A stretch of DNA of 64,000 bases from SZUA-448 sp045593785. GTDB lineage: Bacteria > Bacillota > Clostridia > Lachnospirales > Lachnospiraceae. The notes under the pieces are model-generated. The model made no database searches and was not told where the DNA came from. It saw only the letters and a program-made list of their open reading frames with translations. Below are positions 27,916 to 34,862 of the stretch, in pieces. Location of the stretch: the NCBI GenBank assembly GCA_045593785.1, contig JAZNXH010000185.1:39532-103531 (forward strand), read 5' to 3'. The position numbers and the translations under genes are program-made. Position 1 is the first letter of the stretch. Every line of letters starts with the position of its first letter.

Positions 27916-29205
27916 ATGTTCAGTGATGTTGCAAAGATATATATACGTTCCGGTAAAGGCGGCGATGGTTGTGTCAGTTTCCGTAGAGAGATGTTTGTTG
28001 CAGCCGGTGGCCCGGACGGTGGTGACGGCGGCAGAGGCGGTAATGTTATTTTTGAAGTTGACGAAGGTATGAACACCTTGTCGGAATACCGTTTTATCCG
28101 TAAGTACAGTGCTGAGGATGGAGAAAACGGCAGAGGAAAACGTTGCTCCGGCAAAGATGGTGCAGATGTTATTCTTAAAGTCCCGGAAGGCACGATTATT
28201 AAGGATGAGGCCAGTGGAAAAGTAATTGCCGATATGTCACACGAAAACCGTAGAGAGATTATTTTACGTGGTGGTCGCGGCGGTAAAGGCAATCAACATT
28301 ATGCAACTGCAACTATGCAGGTACCAAAATATGCTCAGCCGGGTCAGGATGCACAGGAACTGAATGTTATTTTGGAACTGAAAGTAATTGCCGATGTTGG
28401 TCTGCTTGGCTTTCCAAACGTCGGTAAATCCACCTTGTTGTCCGGTGTAACAAATGCAAAGCCTAAAATTGCAAATTATCATTTTACAACACTGAACCCG
28501 AATCTTGGAGTTGTAGATTTACAGAATGGTGAAGGCTTTGTGATTGCGGATATCCCGGGACTGATAGAAGGTGCTTCTGAAGGCGTAGGACTCGGCCATG
28601 AATTTTTGAAGCATGTAGAACGAACCAAAGTACTTCTGCATATCGTTGATGCAGCTTCAGTAGAGGGACGTGATCCGATTGACGATATCCGTACCATTAA
28701 CAACGAATTAAAACAATATAATGAGGAACTTGCAAAGAAACCTCAGATTATTGTTGCAAATAAAATTGATGCAATGTTGCCGGAAGAGGCAGAAACGATT
28801 GTAGAGAAGATTCGCGAAGCATTCAAGGAAGAAGGATATCCTGTATATGCAATATCTGCAGTTAGTCATACCGGCATCCGGGAATTGATGTTCAAGGTAA
28901 ATGATTTGCTTAAAACCATTCCGGATGCGCCAAAAGTATTTGAAAAAGAATTCTTTACAGAGAATCTTCGTGCTCAGGATGAACCGTTTACAGTAGAATA
29001 TGATGCGGCGGAAGAAGAATATGTAGTAGAAGGTCCGAAGATTGAACGTATGCTTGGTTATACAAACATCGATACAGAAAAAGGCTTTGAATTCTTCCAG
29101 AAATTCCTGAAAGAAAACGGAATTCTTGATCAGTTAGAGGAACTTGGCATCAAAGACGGTGATACAGTTCGTCTGTATGGTTTGAAATTTGACTATTACA
29201 AGTAA
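27916..29205 (+). CDS. obgE: Obg-family GTPase
   Basis: Essential ribosome-associated GTPase. Glycine-rich Obg fold at the N-terminus (AKIYIRSGKGGDGCVSFRRE, GGPDGGDGGRGG), G domain with GFPNVGKST (about 165-173), DIPGLIEGA and NKID, then the C-terminal OCT domain found in Gram-positive Obg. 429 aa is normal. Confidence 0.97.
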   Translation: MFSDVAKIYIRSGKGGDGCVSFRREMFVAAGGPDGGDGGRGGNVIFEVDEGMNTLSEYRFIRKYSAEDGENGRGKRCSGKDGADVILKVPEGTIIKDEASGKVIADMSHENRREIILRGGRGGKGNQHYATATMQVPKYAQPGQDAQELNVILELKVIADVGLLGFPNVGKSTLLSGVTNAKPKIANYHFTTLNPNLGVVDLQNGEGFVIADIPGLIEGASEGVGLGHEFLKHVERTKVLLHIVDAASVEGRDPIDDIRTINNELKQYNEELAKKPQIIVANKIDAMLPEEAETIVEKIREAFKEEGYPVYAISAVSHTGIRELMFKVNDLLKTIPDAPKVFEKEFFTENLRAQDEPFTVEYDAAEEEYVVEGPKIERMLGYTNIDTEKGFEFFQKFLKENGILDQLEELGIKDGDTVRLYGLKFDYYK

Positions 29206-29218
29206 TGGGAGAGAACAT

Positions 29219-29509
29219 ATGACCAGTAAACAAAGAGCATATTTGAAAGGCCTTGCCATGACAATGGATCCGATTTTTCAGATTGGAAAACAGGCAATTA
29301 CACCGGAGTTTACACAAGGAATTTCAGAAGCGTTAGAGTCCAGAGAATTGATTAAAATCAACGTATTAAAGAACTGTGCAGAAGATGTGAAGGAACTCGG
29401 TATCTTGCTTTCTGAGCGTACTCGTTCTGAATTGGTACAGGTGATTGGACGTAAGATAGTTCTTTATAAGGAATCCAAAGAGAAGAAAAAGATTGAACTG
29501 CCGCAATAA
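29219..29509 (+). CDS. yhbY: YhbY family RNA-binding protein (CRM domain)
   Basis: 96 aa single CRM domain: TSKQRAYLKGLAM, IFQIGKQAI and the ELIKINVLKNC strand. Associated with pre-50S ribosomes. Start 29219 follows GGGAGA. In Firmicutes it commonly sits with nadD, yqeK and rsfS, as here. Confidence 0.93.
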   Translation: MTSKQRAYLKGLAMTMDPIFQIGKQAITPEFTQGISEALESRELIKINVLKNCAEDVKELGILLSERTRSELVQVIGRKIVLYKESKEKKKIELPQ

Positions 29510-29534
29510 TCTGAAGCAAGGACATGGTCACGGA

Positions 29535-30767
29535 ATGAATAGAATCGGTATTTTAGGCGGGACATTTAACCCCATTCATAATGCACATATCAGGGTGGCC
29601 GAAGAGGCGTTACAACAGTTCACGCTGGATAAGATATGGTTCATGCCGGCCGGCATACCGCCGCATAAGCAGAATGATGAACTGGTATCTGCTGGACATC
29701 GTTGCAATATGATTCTTGCTGCAATTGATGGACACGAACAATTCGAACTGTTTGATTATGAAATAAAAAAAGACTCTTTAAGTTATACCGCTCATACGAT
29801 GGCAGAACTGAGGGAACTCTATCCTGATATGGAGTTTTATTTTATTATCGGTGGTGATTCACTCTTAAAATTTGAAAAATGGCGGGAACCGGAGAAGATT
29901 GTCCGACTTACAAATATACTCGCCTGTGGCAGAGCCGGTGAGGACAACGCTTCCGTGCAGGAGAAAATCAATGAATTGAATGCAAAATGGAGTTGCAATA
30001 TCCGGTATTTTGAAGTGCCAATGATGAAAATTGCATCACAGGAGATACGTGCTTCTTTTGCAGAAAGCGATAATGACAAATTTCCGTCAAAGGTGACAGA
30101 AATGGTTCCACAGAGGGTAAGTGATTATATTTGTACCAATTGTCTGTATGGTGCCGGGAACAATATGCAATCACAGGAGGAGATAATAACAAAGCTTTCT
30201 TCTTTGTTGTCACCGCATCGTTTCCGTCATGTGCTGGGTGTTGCAAATCTTGCTGCCGGCATTGCCATGGCGCACGGAAGAGTGGATATCAATACTTTTC
30301 TATATGCCGGTTTGCTACATGACTGTGCCAAGTATATGAAGTATGATGAGATGTTATTGTTTGCCAAGGAACATGAACTGGATGTCACACCATATCTTGG
30401 GGAGATGAGCTTTCAACTTCATGCTGTTTTAGGTGAATATATTGCAAAAACCTTGTATGGTGTAAGTGATGTTGATATTCTGAATGCAATCCGTTATCAT
30501 ACGGTAGGGCATCTGAATATGTCATTCTTGGAGAAATGCATCTTCTTAGCAGATTATTTGGAACCCTCACGGGACTTTCCTACTAAGCCTACGCTGCCAC
30601 AGATGAGGCAAATGGCATTTTTTAATGTGGATAAGACCTTGTATTATGTAATGAAGAATAAACTTGCTCATATTAAGTCCTGTGGAACAACACTGGATGA
30701 CACGACTGAGCAGGTGTTTGAAGAATGCCGGGTAAACTTGATTCGTCGGGGAGAATCAGTCGAATAG
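29535..30767 (+). CDS. nadD: NadD-YqeK fusion: nicotinate mononucleotide adenylyltransferase plus HD phosphohydrolase
   Basis: A single 410 aa frame joins two enzymes usually encoded by adjacent genes. Residues 1-195 are NadD: GILGGTFNPIHNAHI (nucleotidyltransferase HxGH-like site), FIIGGDSLLKFEKW and a C-terminal ISS-like block (ASQEIRASF). Residues ~215-405 are a YqeK-type HD domain, with RHVLGVANLA (H232) and LLHDCAKYM (H262-D263), the group that hydrolyses diadenosine tetraphosphate. No stop or frameshift separates them. The start at 29535 gives the canonical NadD N-terminus. Confidence 0.92.
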   Translation: MNRIGILGGTFNPIHNAHIRVAEEALQQFTLDKIWFMPAGIPPHKQNDELVSAGHRCNMILAAIDGHEQFELFDYEIKKDSLSYTAHTMAELRELYPDMEFYFIIGGDSLLKFEKWREPEKIVRLTNILACGRAGEDNASVQEKINELNAKWSCNIRYFEVPMMKIASQEIRASFAESDNDKFPSKVTEMVPQRVSDYICTNCLYGAGNNMQSQEEIITKLSSLLSPHRFRHVLGVANLAAGIAMAHGRVDINTFLYAGLLHDCAKYMKYDEMLLFAKEHELDVTPYLGEMSFQLHAVLGEYIAKTLYGVSDVDILNAIRYHTVGHLNMSFLEKCIFLADYLEPSRDFPTKPTLPQMRQMAFFNVDKTLYYVMKNKLAHIKSCGTTLDDTTEQVFEECRVNLIRRGESVE

Positions 30768-30784
30768 AAGCTTATAAATATGAA

Positions 30785-30812
30785 TTGAAATACTTTGTAC
30801 TGCAGTTATAAT
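30785..30812 (+). promoter_or_regulatory. Promoter of rsfS
   Basis: TTGAAA, a 16-base spacer and a perfect TATAAT, 29 bases before the rsfS start, in the 74-base gap after the nadD-yqeK fusion. Confidence 0.7.
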
Positions 30813-30841
30813 GCAAAGAAAATGAAAGGCAGGTAACTAAC

Positions 30842-31198
30842 TTGAATCAGAATAACTCAAATGAAATTGTTAAGATTGCGCATCATGCAATGGATATTAA
30901 GATGGCAGAAGATATTCGTATCATAAAAATCAGTGATATCTCAGTCATTGCAGATTATTTTATCATAGCAAACGGTACCAATGCACCACAGGTAGAAGCG
31001 ATTGTGGATTCCGTTGAATTTGAACTTGGTAAAGCAGGATATCATGCTGCCAGAATCGAAGGTGTTAAATCCAGTGGCTGGATTTTGATGGATTACGGCG
31101 ATGTCATTGTTCATGTATTTGCAAAAGAAGACCGTTTATTTTATGATTTAGAACGCGTATGGAGAGACGGAACGACAGTGACAATTGAGGAATTATAA
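30842..31198 (+). CDS. rsfS: Ribosomal silencing factor RsfS
   Basis: 118 aa; binds L14 and blocks subunit joining in starvation. Recognised by KMAEDIRIIKISDISVIADYF and the SGWILMDYGDVIVHVF block. The start is TTG at 30842 with GAAAGGCAGG upstream and gives the full family N-terminus. Confidence 0.95.
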   Translation: MNQNNSNEIVKIAHHAMDIKMAEDIRIIKISDISVIADYFIIANGTNAPQVEAIVDSVEFELGKAGYHAARIEGVKSSGWILMDYGDVIVHVFAKEDRLFYDLERVWRDGTTVTIEEL

Positions 31199-31208
31199 TA
31201 GTTAATAA

Positions 31209-31247
31209 AAAAGCTGATGAATCTGAGTTCATCAGCTTTTCTTTATG
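31209..31247. terminator. Bidirectional terminator between rsfS and lexA
   Basis: Perfect 13-bp stem AAAAGCTGATGAA / TTCATCAGCTTTT with a 6-base loop. T-rich tails occur on both strands (TTTTCTTT on +, TTTTTTATT on -), so it can end both rsfS and the convergent lexA transcript. Confidence 0.93.
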
Positions 31248-31259
31248 TAGTATTCATAA

Positions 31260-31874
31260 TTAGAACATGCGGAAGAGTCCGATTACTTTACCAAGGATAG
31301 AAACTTCATTAACAATGATTGGATCCATGGTATCATTCTCAGGCTGTAAACGGTAGTAACCATTTTCTTTATAAAAAGTTTTTACTGTAACAGAGTCATC
31401 AATCAAAGCCACAACAAAATCACCGTTATATGCTGTATTTTGTTTCTGAACAAGAATCTGGTCACCATCAAAAATACCGGCGTTAATCATGCTTTCGCCT
31501 TTTACACGCAGCATAAAGGTCTCATGATTCGGCATATATTCCATCGGGATAGGAAAGTAGCCTTCAATATTTTCAACTGCTAAAATAGGCTGTCCTGCAG
31601 TCACAGTACCTACCATAGGTACATTCACCAATTCACGGCGTGTCAGGTTATAACAATCATCCACAATCTCAATCGCACGCGGTTTGGATGGGTCCCTTCT
31701 GATATAACCATTTTTCTCAAGTGATTCCAGATGAGAGTGTACAGAAGAAGTAGACTTGAGATTTACAGCTTCACAGATTTCACGAACCGATGGGGGAAAA
31801 CCACGATTGATAATCTGTGCCTTCATATAATCAAGAATCTCTTGCTGTTTATCAGTAATCTTACCGTATGACAT
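31260..31874 (-). CDS. lexA: SOS repressor LexA
   Basis: 204 aa. N-terminal winged helix (GFPPSVREICEAVNLKSTSSVHSHL), self-cleavage site A93-G94 (TAGQP), and catalytic Ser128 (GESM) and Lys165 (TVKTF) for RecA-stimulated autoproteolysis. Divergent from the YneA-like gene, as in Bacillus. A LexA box overlaps its own promoter -35, so it is probably autoregulated. Confidence 0.97.
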   Translation of the reverse strand: MSYGKITDKQQEILDYMKAQIINRGFPPSVREICEAVNLKSTSSVHSHLESLEKNGYIRRDPSKPRAIEIVDDCYNLTRRELVNVPMVGTVTAGQPILAVENIEGYFPIPMEYMPNHETFMLRVKGESMINAGIFDGDQILVQKQNTAYNGDFVVALIDDSVTVKTFYKENGYYRLQPENDTMDPIIVNEVSILGKVIGLFRMF

Positions 31875-31936
31875 AAATACCTCCGAATAATCGTTTATAT
31901 GTTATCTGTCGTAAAGGAAACATCTGTTCTGATATT

Positions 31937-31965
31937 AGTATATCAAAGAATTTTCACAATGTCAA
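31937..31965 (-). promoter_or_regulatory. Promoter of lexA
   Basis: On the - strand: TTGACA, 17 bases, TATACT. The -35 abuts and partly overlaps the LexA-like box at 31964-31977, as expected for autorepression. Confidence 0.85.
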
Positions 31966-31977
31966 AACAAATGTTCG
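31964..31977. promoter_or_regulatory. LexA-like operator at the lexA promoter
   Basis: AAAAC-AAAT-GTTCG: a complete right half-site GTTCG with a degenerate left half, in the same 5-4-5 geometry as the perfect box at 32016. It overlaps the lexA -35 region. Confidence 0.65.
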
Positions 31978-32006
31978 GATTTTTTGATATTTTTTTCATA
32001 AAGCTA

Positions 32007-32035
32007 TTGACAAACCGAACGACTGTTCGTATAAT
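32007..32035 (+). promoter_or_regulatory. Consensus promoter of the yneA-like gene
   Basis: Perfect TTGACA, exactly 17 bases, perfect TATAAT. A perfect LexA box occupies almost the whole spacer. Confidence 0.93.
32016..32029. promoter_or_regulatory. LexA operator inside the promoter spacer
   Basis: CGAAC-GACT-GTTCG, a perfect inverted repeat matching the Gram-positive LexA box (CGAAC-N4-GTTCG). It ends one base before the -10, so LexA binding would exclude RNA polymerase. Confidence 0.92.
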
Positions 32036-32039
32036 GAAG

Positions 32040-32066
32040 AAAACAAACGTTCGGAACATTTGTTCG
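32040..32066. promoter_or_regulatory. Two overlapping LexA-like boxes in the yneA leader
   Basis: GGAAC-ATTT-GTTCG at 32053-32066 and a degenerate AAAAC-AAAC-GTTCG at 32040-32053 share one base. They begin at the expected transcription start and could add repression or a roadblock. Confidence 0.75.
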
Positions 32067-32084
32067 TAGCTTATGGAGGTAATT

Positions 32085-32444
32085 ATGGAAAACTATTTAT
32101 CTTATAAAGAACGACTTGAGATTAGCAAGAGGAAACGTGCAGAACAACTTCGTAAAAGACTGATCATGGTATTTATTGTTGTTTTAGTTTTTGCATCCAC
32201 AGTTCTTGCTATTACACAACGTGCGTCTGCAGATACCATTGAGACACGTCGTAAAACCTGCACATCAGTTGAAGTACAACCTGGGGATACCTTATGGAGC
32301 ATTGCAGAGAGTTATTATACAGAAGAATGTGTAGATATCTGTACATATATTGATGAGATTAAAAAGACAAACAATCTGTATGATGACAAGATTGTTTCCG
32401 GAAATTATCTTATTGTTCCGTACTATAAAGCATGTGCTGAATAG
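32085..32444 (+). CDS. yneA: YneA-like SOS cell-division suppressor (membrane LysM protein)
   Basis: 119 aa: basic N-terminus, a single membrane helix (about residues 25-45), then a LysM peptidoglycan-binding domain (VQPGDTLWSIAESYY, VSGNYLIVPY). Size, architecture, divergent position next to lexA and the LexA-controlled promoter all match B. subtilis YneA, which delays division during DNA damage. Start 32085 follows TGGAGGT; an in-frame ATG at 32073 overlaps that site. Function by homology and context. Confidence 0.85.
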   Translation: MENYLSYKERLEISKRKRAEQLRKRLIMVFIVVLVFASTVLAITQRASADTIETRRKTCTSVEVQPGDTLWSIAESYYTEECVDICTYIDEIKKTNNLYDDKIVSGNYLIVPYYKACAE

Positions 32445-32465
32445 AATTATATTTGATATTAAATT

Positions 32466-32493
32466 ACTGCCTGTATGTACTCATACAGGCAGT
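32466..32493. terminator. Convergent hairpin between yneA-like gene and ttcA-like gene
   Basis: Perfect 12-bp stem ACTGCCTGTATG / CATACAGGCAGT with a 4-base loop. It lies in the 36-base gap and reaches into the last codons of the - strand gene. T tracts are weak on both sides. Confidence 0.55.
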
Positions 32494-33203
32494 TTCCATG
32501 ATGGCAGTAAGCCTGCCGTTATTGCTGCAAAAAGACGGTCTTTTGTTCCCTCGTTTTCTTGTTCTAGAGATTTGATCAGATTCTTAATATATTCACGTTT
32601 GGTCACACCATCTGCAGGACAGGTATTCTTTACAACAGGAAGGTTGTAAAGGTTCTGAAAACCTACAATATCACACTCCGGAACATAAATTAATGGTCGT
32701 ATCAGAGTAATATCCATTCGATCCAAATATGTTACAGGGGCAAATGTATAATAACGTCCTTCGTATATCAGTGACATAAGTGAGGTTTCGATGACATCAT
32801 CCTGATGATGCGCATATGCAGATTTATTACATCCCAATTCCTTGGCTTTTTCATTAAATGCACCTTTTCTCATCTTAGCACAGAGAGAGCAAGGATTTTC
32901 TTCTTTCCGGATATCAAAGATAACATTCGCTATTTCCGTTTCAACTATGGTGTAAGGAACTTTAAGTTCTTCACAGAGCTTTTCAATCGGTGAGAAATCC
33001 ATTCCTTCAAATCCCAGTTTTACCGTAATCGCTTCAATTGTAAATTTGTTGGGATAAAAGCGTCGTAAACCGGCTAATGCGTATAACAACGCTAAACTGT
33101 CTTTACCACCGGAGATGCCTACGGCTATCTTATCACCGGGTTGTATCATTTGAAAATCATCGACAGCCCGCCGTGTATAGCTTAATAATCGTTGTAATTT
33201 CAT
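32481..33203 (-). CDS. TtcA-family tRNA thiolation-type PP-loop ATPase
   Basis: 240 aa PP-loop protein. The ATP pyrophosphatase motif SGGKDS is at 31-36 and the TtcA-type CSLC motif gives C105 and C108, with a further Cys in KNTCPADG (about 195). TtcA makes 2-thiocytidine at tRNA position 32 with an Fe-S cluster; the target in this organism is not proven. It follows the recombinase gene by 20 bases and probably shares its transcript. Confidence 0.85.
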   Translation of the reverse strand: MKLQRLLSYTRRAVDDFQMIQPGDKIAVGISGGKDSLALLYALAGLRRFYPNKFTIEAITVKLGFEGMDFSPIEKLCEELKVPYTIVETEIANVIFDIRKEENPCSLCAKMRKGAFNEKAKELGCNKSAYAHHQDDVIETSLMSLIYEGRYYTFAPVTYLDRMDITLIRPLIYVPECDIVGFQNLYNLPVVKNTCPADGVTKREYIKNLIKSLEQENEGTKDRLFAAITAGLLPSWKLPV

Positions 33204-33223
33204 TTACATAGAACCTTTCGATA

Positions 33224-34279
33224 TTAGTTATCTTCGCGAAGTTTTACCGCATTTCTTGCCATACGGCGACGTTCTTCTTCAATCGCAGCATAATGCTTTT
33301 TCGTAGTGTTTACATCTTTATGGCCAAGTACATCAGCTACAAGATAAATATCGCCTGTTTCGCGGTATAATGACGTTCCATAGGTACTTCGAAGCTTATG
33401 TGGCGTAATATGCTTTCCGGGTGTTACGTTTGATGCATATTTTTTCACCATATATTCGATGTTTCGTACGCTCATGCGGGTATTACGTGAAGAGAGAAAC
33501 AATGCATTCTCATGTCCTGTTTCTGCCTGCTTCATTTTTCGCTCTTCGAGATAGGAGAGTAGTGCATCGCATACTTCATCACCAAAGTAAACAAACGCTT
33601 CATAACCACCTTTTCTTGTCACTTTAATACGTGTATTTTTAATATCAACATCCGACAAGTTCAGTCCGACACATTCGGACACACGAATTCCGGTTCCAAG
33701 CATCAGGGTAAGGATTGCAAGATCACGGACACCGTTTTTGTCATGAAATTCTTTTTGTTTTTTTGTTAATTGCGCGCCGGATTCAACTTCATCAAGAAAA
33801 TTTGCTGTTTCATCCTCATCAAAACGTATAATCGCTTTGTCATGCAATTTCGGCATATTTACTTGCAAAATAGGATTTTCATTGATGATTTTATTTTTGT
33901 GAAAATATTGGTACATGCATCGCAGTGCAGATAATTTTCGCTTTATGCTACGTTCATGGTTTACAACATCATTTCCGTTTTTATCAATATATAGCTTCAG
34001 ATATTGGATATATTGTTCGAAATCTTCAGCCTTTAATTCTGTCAAAATGTTAATAGAAAATTCAGTGATATCAGTATCAGAATACTTTTTATAATTTAAT
34101 TGAATGTATTCAAAGAAGTTTTTTAAATCTGTAGCATACGCGACACGAGTACGTGCAGCGGTCGTCTGATCAATTGCAATAAAAAATTGTCGCGTAAAGC
34201 CCGGTAGTTGATCCTGGATTTCACGCAGTTGCTTTGTATACTTAATAATCGATTGTTCGTGATAAGTACGTTCTGCCAT
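33224..34279 (-). CDS. Tyrosine recombinase (XerC/XerD-like)
   Basis: 351 aa site-specific recombinase with all catalytic residues: R199 (GTGIRVSE), K223, H294 and R297 (HKLRSTYG), H320 (VLGHKDVNTT) and Y330. An N-terminal SAM-like core-binding domain covers ~30-140. ATG 34279 was chosen because ACGAGG lies 6 bases upstream; a longer frame to 34309 has no such site. No phage or transposon genes surround it, so a chromosomal Xer-type role is plausible, but it may not be the dif recombinase. Confidence 0.88.
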   Translation of the reverse strand: MAERTYHEQSIIKYTKQLREIQDQLPGFTRQFFIAIDQTTAARTRVAYATDLKNFFEYIQLNYKKYSDTDITEFSINILTELKAEDFEQYIQYLKLYIDKNGNDVVNHERSIKRKLSALRCMYQYFHKNKIINENPILQVNMPKLHDKAIIRFDEDETANFLDEVESGAQLTKKQKEFHDKNGVRDLAILTLMLGTGIRVSECVGLNLSDVDIKNTRIKVTRKGGYEAFVYFGDEVCDALLSYLEERKMKQAETGHENALFLSSRNTRMSVRNIEYMVKKYASNVTPGKHITPHKLRSTYGTSLYRETGDIYLVADVLGHKDVNTTKKHYAAIEEERRRMARNAVKLREDN

Positions 34280-34349
34280 TAAAAACCTCGTCATTATTTC
34301 GTTAAACATAGATTTAGCGAAAAGATGTGTATGCCATAAAAGAACTCTT

Positions 34350-34733
34350 CTATGGTCTTAAACTACGTTCAGACAAGACTCTCTGTAACTCGAGTATCTC
34401 AGAATTACTCAGTTCCTGATTGCGTAAATACTCATAAAAAAACGTTGATAATGAACTGTTAAATAATTTATCTAATAATACCTTTGTCTCAATCTTTTGC
34501 ACGGTACGTTTGGATACATTGGCACGACAAATAAAGCCCGGTTCCTCACGTACAATGGCCCCTTTATCAATCAATCGTTTGATTACAGTATATGTAGTGT
34601 TTTTTTCCCAGCCGATATATTCTTTAATAATCTTTGCAATATCTTTGGCTGCAAGCGATTTATTGGACCATAACAGTTCCATTACATTTAATTCGCCTTC
34701 ATGTAATCTTAATTCTGTGCTTTGCTGTTCCAT
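34350..34733 (-). CDS. BlaI/MecI/CopY-family repressor
   Basis: 127 aa winged-helix repressor: LHEGELNVMELLWSNKSLAAKDI, then the KNTTYTVIKRLIDKGAI recognition region and a C-terminal helical dimerisation part that is the protease-sensitive region in BlaI. No BlaR1-type sensor or beta-lactamase gene is adjacent, so it is an orphan. A consensus promoter lies just upstream. Target genes unknown. Confidence 0.85.
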   Translation of the reverse strand: MEQQSTELRLHEGELNVMELLWSNKSLAAKDIAKIIKEYIGWEKNTTYTVIKRLIDKGAIVREEPGFICRANVSKRTVQKIETKVLLDKLFNSSLSTFFYEYLRNQELSNSEILELQRVLSERSLRP

Positions 34734-34772
34734 ATTACTACCACCCCGAACAAAAATGTATTGACAAATCTT

Positions 34773-34801
34773 ATACTACCGCAATAGAACCGAAAAGTCA
34801 A
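34773..34801 (-). promoter_or_regulatory. Promoter of the BlaI-like gene
   Basis: On the - strand TTGACT, 17 bases, TAGTAT, 40 bases upstream of the ATG. The tight gene-promoter arrangement would suit autorepression, but no clear palindromic operator was identified. Confidence 0.6.
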
Positions 34802-34862
34802 GTGCTAAAACCAAAATAATCAGCACATATCACAGCAAAACGACCAGTGTAGAATTGTGTGT

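Noticed and set aside
27732..28292. Long - strand frame (186 codons) opposite rpmA and obgE
   Set aside because: Antisense shadow of the Gly-rich Obg N-terminus; Pro/Ser-rich low-complexity product, no ribosome site, and both + strand genes are certain.
33224..34279. Tyrosine recombinase as evidence of a prophage or integrative element
   Set aside because: No attachment repeats, phage, relaxase or transposase genes nearby; flanks are housekeeping genes.
31930..34300. dif site near the strand switch
   Set aside because: No sequence similar to the Firmicutes dif consensus was seen by eye; noted only as something to search for.
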